Assembly: GCA_034437515.1 (NCBI GenBank)
Contig: DAOTTX010000519.1
Location: forward strand, 1 to 26,308
From: DAOTTX01 sp034437515
Lineage (GTDB): Bacteria; Chloroflexota; Anaerolineae; Aggregatilineales; Phototrophicaceae
Direction of reading: 5' to 3'
DNA length: 26,308 nucleotides
Below the pieces are notes generated by a model. That model made no database searches. It was not told where the DNA came from and saw only the letters and a program-made list of their open reading frames with translations. Positions 24,741 through 26,308 of the stretch are shown in pieces. The translations under genes and the position numbers were made by a program. Position 1 is the first letter of the stretch. Each line of letters starts with the position of its first letter.

Positions 24741-25235
24741 TCAGTGAGTGGTGAACAATTGCACAACACCTTTGTATTCTTTTGAGTCGATTTCGCGGTA
24801 GTTGCCGCCCGTATATGTGTTGATCGTCGGTCGCCAGAACTTCGGCGCGTCGATGTTAAGGCCTAGCTCGAAAACCTCCCACGTGCCGGGAAAGCGGTCA
24901 AACAAGGTGGTCGCCGCCTTGCGCCCAACCCCCTGACGCCGGTACGCCGCCATGATGAAAAATTCTGACATGCTGGTGACGTTGGTCGCGCCAGTGTAAC
25001 GGCTCTCCGTGTTTTCGTCGACAATAGCAAGCCCCGCCCAGGAGCCATCCACGCGGAACAAGAACGGATGCCGATGGTCTTGCGTCCAACAACCTTCGAG
25101 ATCGTCCTCGATGAAGCGTCCGCCGTTAGTCACAGGCCAGCCCAAAAACCGGCTGAACTCGTATAGATAAAATTGAAACAGGTTACGAAACGTCGTCTGG
25201 TCGTCGATGCTGGCTTTGCGAATTTCGATGTTCAT
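24741..25235 (-). CDS. GNAT family N-acetyltransferase
   Basis: A 164-residue acetyltransferase of the GNAT fold. It opens with IEIRKASIDD, has a beta-4 strand SEFFIMAAYRR, and then the acetyl-CoA pyrophosphate loop RRQGVG (about 99-104) followed by a helix GRKAATTLFDRFPG. The C-terminal part (KFWRPTINTYTGGNYREI) recalls small acetyltransferases whose substrates are unassigned. AAAGG lies five bases before the ATG. The start region is duplicated upstream (see the tandem leader). It sits next to the transposase fragment at the right edge, though its sequence does not look mobile. Confidence 0.85.
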   Translation of the reverse strand: MNIEIRKASIDDQTTFRNLFQFYLYEFSRFLGWPVTNGGRFIEDDLEGCWTQDHRHPFLFRVDGSWAGLAIVDENTESRYTGATNVTSMSEFFIMAAYRRQGVGRKAATTLFDRFPGTWEVFELGLNIDAPKFWRPTINTYTGGNYREIDSKEYKGVVQLFTTH

Positions 25236-25275
25236 TATTACCTTTCGTTGCTCATCATTACCTTTCAGTGCTCAT
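25236..25275 (-). repeat. Tandem 20-bp leader repeat with two five-codon mini-ORFs
   Basis: Two adjacent 20-base units (25275-25256 and 25255-25236 on the minus strand) agree at 17 of 20 positions. Each holds ATG AGC, two codons, AGG and TAA, coding MSTER and then MSNER. In each unit the AAAGG of the mini-ORF is also the ribosome site for the next ATG, the last being the GNAT start at 25235. Confidence 0.65.
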
Positions 25276-25338
25276 TGTCTTATCATTCGCGTAATCAAGA
25301 TAGGCAAAACGAATTCTGTGGCAAACTTGAAGCATGGA

Positions 25339-25380
25339 AAGTAAACTACATACCGCCTAAAGGCGGTATGTAGTTTACTT
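25339..25380. repeat. Perfect palindrome with 20-bp arms
   Basis: Arms 25339-25358 and 25361-25380 are exact reverse complements around an AA spacer. The right arm ends exactly where the homology to a transposase begins (25381). No T-run follows, so an ordinary terminator is less likely than a mobile-element hairpin or junction. Confidence 0.8.
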
Positions 25381-26181
25381 GTGGGGGATGTCAAGATGAG
25401 TGCGCTGGCGACCCGCACGCAGATTCAGGCGCTGGAACAGTACTATCTGACGCCCCTGGCGATGACGGGTACAATGGCTCAACAGATGGCAGGTTGGATT
25501 GAGGCGGGTCTCGCGGCAGATCGCGAGCTGAACGTAGTGTATGGGTCAGACGGGAACACAGAACTGGCTGAAGGCTACGAATGGACGCGAAAGTGTACGG
25601 GCGTGGTGGCAGACGAAACGGTCGAATGGCAGGAACGGGTGCTGGTGGCGCCCTCGCTGGCTCACGCGGCGCAGTTGACACGCGGATTGGCTCAGTGTCT
25701 GGACACAGCTGAAGCGAAACTACGGACATTGACCCCGCCTCGTGGGCGCGGCAAACGCCAGATCGTCACCGAAGCGGTGTTGTGTCAGGCCGCCGATGCG
25801 ATTCTCAAAGCGCACGGGGTCGATGGCTTATTGTACTACGCGTATGAGCGCCAGGTGGAGCGGGAAACCCGGTTTGTCGGGCGCGGGCGTGGCGGTGTAG
25901 ATCGTCCACAGCGCACGGTCGAGCACATTCGCTATCAGCTCACGGCAGTCACACGCGATGCCAGCGCCATCACTGAACAGGAACGCCGCTTCGGCTGGCG
26001 TGCCTATGCGACCAATGCCCCGCTCAGCCATTTGTCCTTCACGGATGCGGTGCTGACGTATCGCCAGCAGTACTTGATTGAAAACGACTTCGCGCTGCTC
26101 AAGGGCGCACCCTTGTCAATTGCGCCGATGTTCGTCACACGCGATGACCAGATTGCCGGTCTGACCTACCTGTTGATTCTA
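25381..26181 (+). pseudogene. DDE transposase fragment, IS1634-like, both ends lost
   Basis: The reading frame from GTG 25381 starts in the middle of a transposase: VGDVKMSALATRTQI and YYLTPL match the central block that follows the second catalytic Asp in IS1634-like (IS4 superfamily) enzymes. The first catalytic region is missing. The C-terminal part has YRQQYLIENDFALLKGAPLSIAPMF, a Y-x-x-x-x-x-I-E-x-x-F-x-x-LK block carrying the last catalytic Glu, then DDQIAGLTYLLIL. The similarity stops near 26181, where the frame runs into unrelated residues (NPQKGNYSGTPTSFG) to TAA at 26230. The gene has therefore lost both ends. The right boundary may be the edge of another element (GTAACTACTCAGG at 26198). 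The family name is from motif recall. Confidence 0.7.
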
Positions 26182-26280
26182 AGTAACCCCCAAAAAGGTA
26201 ACTACTCAGGTACCCCCACGTCATTCGGATAATAAGGGGTCATAGCGGGTATCTATCGGGCTACAATTTATTACACACAT

Positions 26281-26297
26281 TCACAACTATATTGTGA
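26281..26297. promoter_or_regulatory. Short perfect dyad near the right edge
   Basis: TCACAA-N5-TTGTGA lies in AT-rich sequence after the transposase fragment and 9 bases before an ATG at the window edge. It could be an operator or a small hairpin of an element end; what lies beyond is not visible. Confidence 0.3.
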
Positions 26298-26308
26298 TTT
26301 GTGCCATG

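Noticed and set aside
23948..24769. Long minus-strand frame opposite the secreted repeat protein
   Set aside because: It has no signal, motif or ribosome site, and the opposite frame has a signal peptide and repeats.

Overview
The window reads as ordinary chromosomal DNA of a Chloroflexota bacterium, probably Anaerolineae-like. This is inferred from gene style and not from a marker gene: a Ser/Thr kinase fused to an RskA-like outer domain next to a WD40 lipoprotein, a cNMP-fold/double PH membrane protein, a STAS-like small protein, DsbA-like proteins with N-terminal anchors, a DUF11-type protein ending in an LPATG anchor, and repeat-bearing secreted proteins. Coding density is high, many gene pairs converge with stops that touch or overlap, and several genes start with TTG or GTG. 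I saw no tRNA, rRNA or CRISPR array.

Layout: 1-635 holds debris, the tail of an unidentified gene (1-159) overlapped by the C-terminal catalytic half of an NgoMIV-type restriction endonuclease (156-635). 650-4248 (minus) encodes a BCS1-like AAA+ ATPase, a small STAS-like protein and a large cNMP-fold/PH membrane protein. 4289-4729 (minus) is a decayed Uma2-type nuclease gene. 4844-6826 encodes a GMC-type long-chain alcohol oxidase, convergent with an SDR dehydrogenase (6829-7584). 7683-8935 has a ribbon-helix-helix protein, a 26-codon candidate membrane peptide and an AlkA-type DNA glycosylase. 9187-9777 is a family-4-like uracil-DNA glycosylase without iron-sulfur cysteines, so two base-excision repair genes lie divergently.

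9772-13150 (minus) is a two-gene operon: the Ser/Thr kinase with a large outer domain, then a WD40 lipoprotein. 13307-14287 (minus) is the ribosome-assembly GTPase RsgA, and 14424-15092 (minus) a stand-alone DICT-domain protein. 15309-16241 is a membrane-anchored DsbA-like protein. 16290-18428 is a divergent LysR regulator / VOC-methyltransferase fusion pair with a dyad between them. 18429-20039 (minus) is an acyl-CoA carboxylase carboxyltransferase (methylcrotonyl-CoA type). 20129-21414 couples a CPBP protease to a YjjX-like NTPase. 21511-24691 encodes exported proteins: a second DsbA, an LPATG-anchored DUF11 protein and a secreted three-repeat protein. 24741-25235 (minus) is a GNAT acetyltransferase with a duplicated leader. 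The right end (25339-26230) has a perfect 20-bp-arm palindrome abutting a transposase fragment that has lost both ends.

The most notable items are the NgoMIV remnant with an intact active site, the tandem five-codon mini-ORFs before the GNAT gene, the perfect palindrome at the transposase breakpoint, the iron-sulfur-less glycosylase, the kinase with RskA-like and EF-hand-like outer parts, and the VOC-methyltransferase fusion. I did not find a convincing new multi-gene defence or mobile system; mobile and restriction genes at both edges are remnants.
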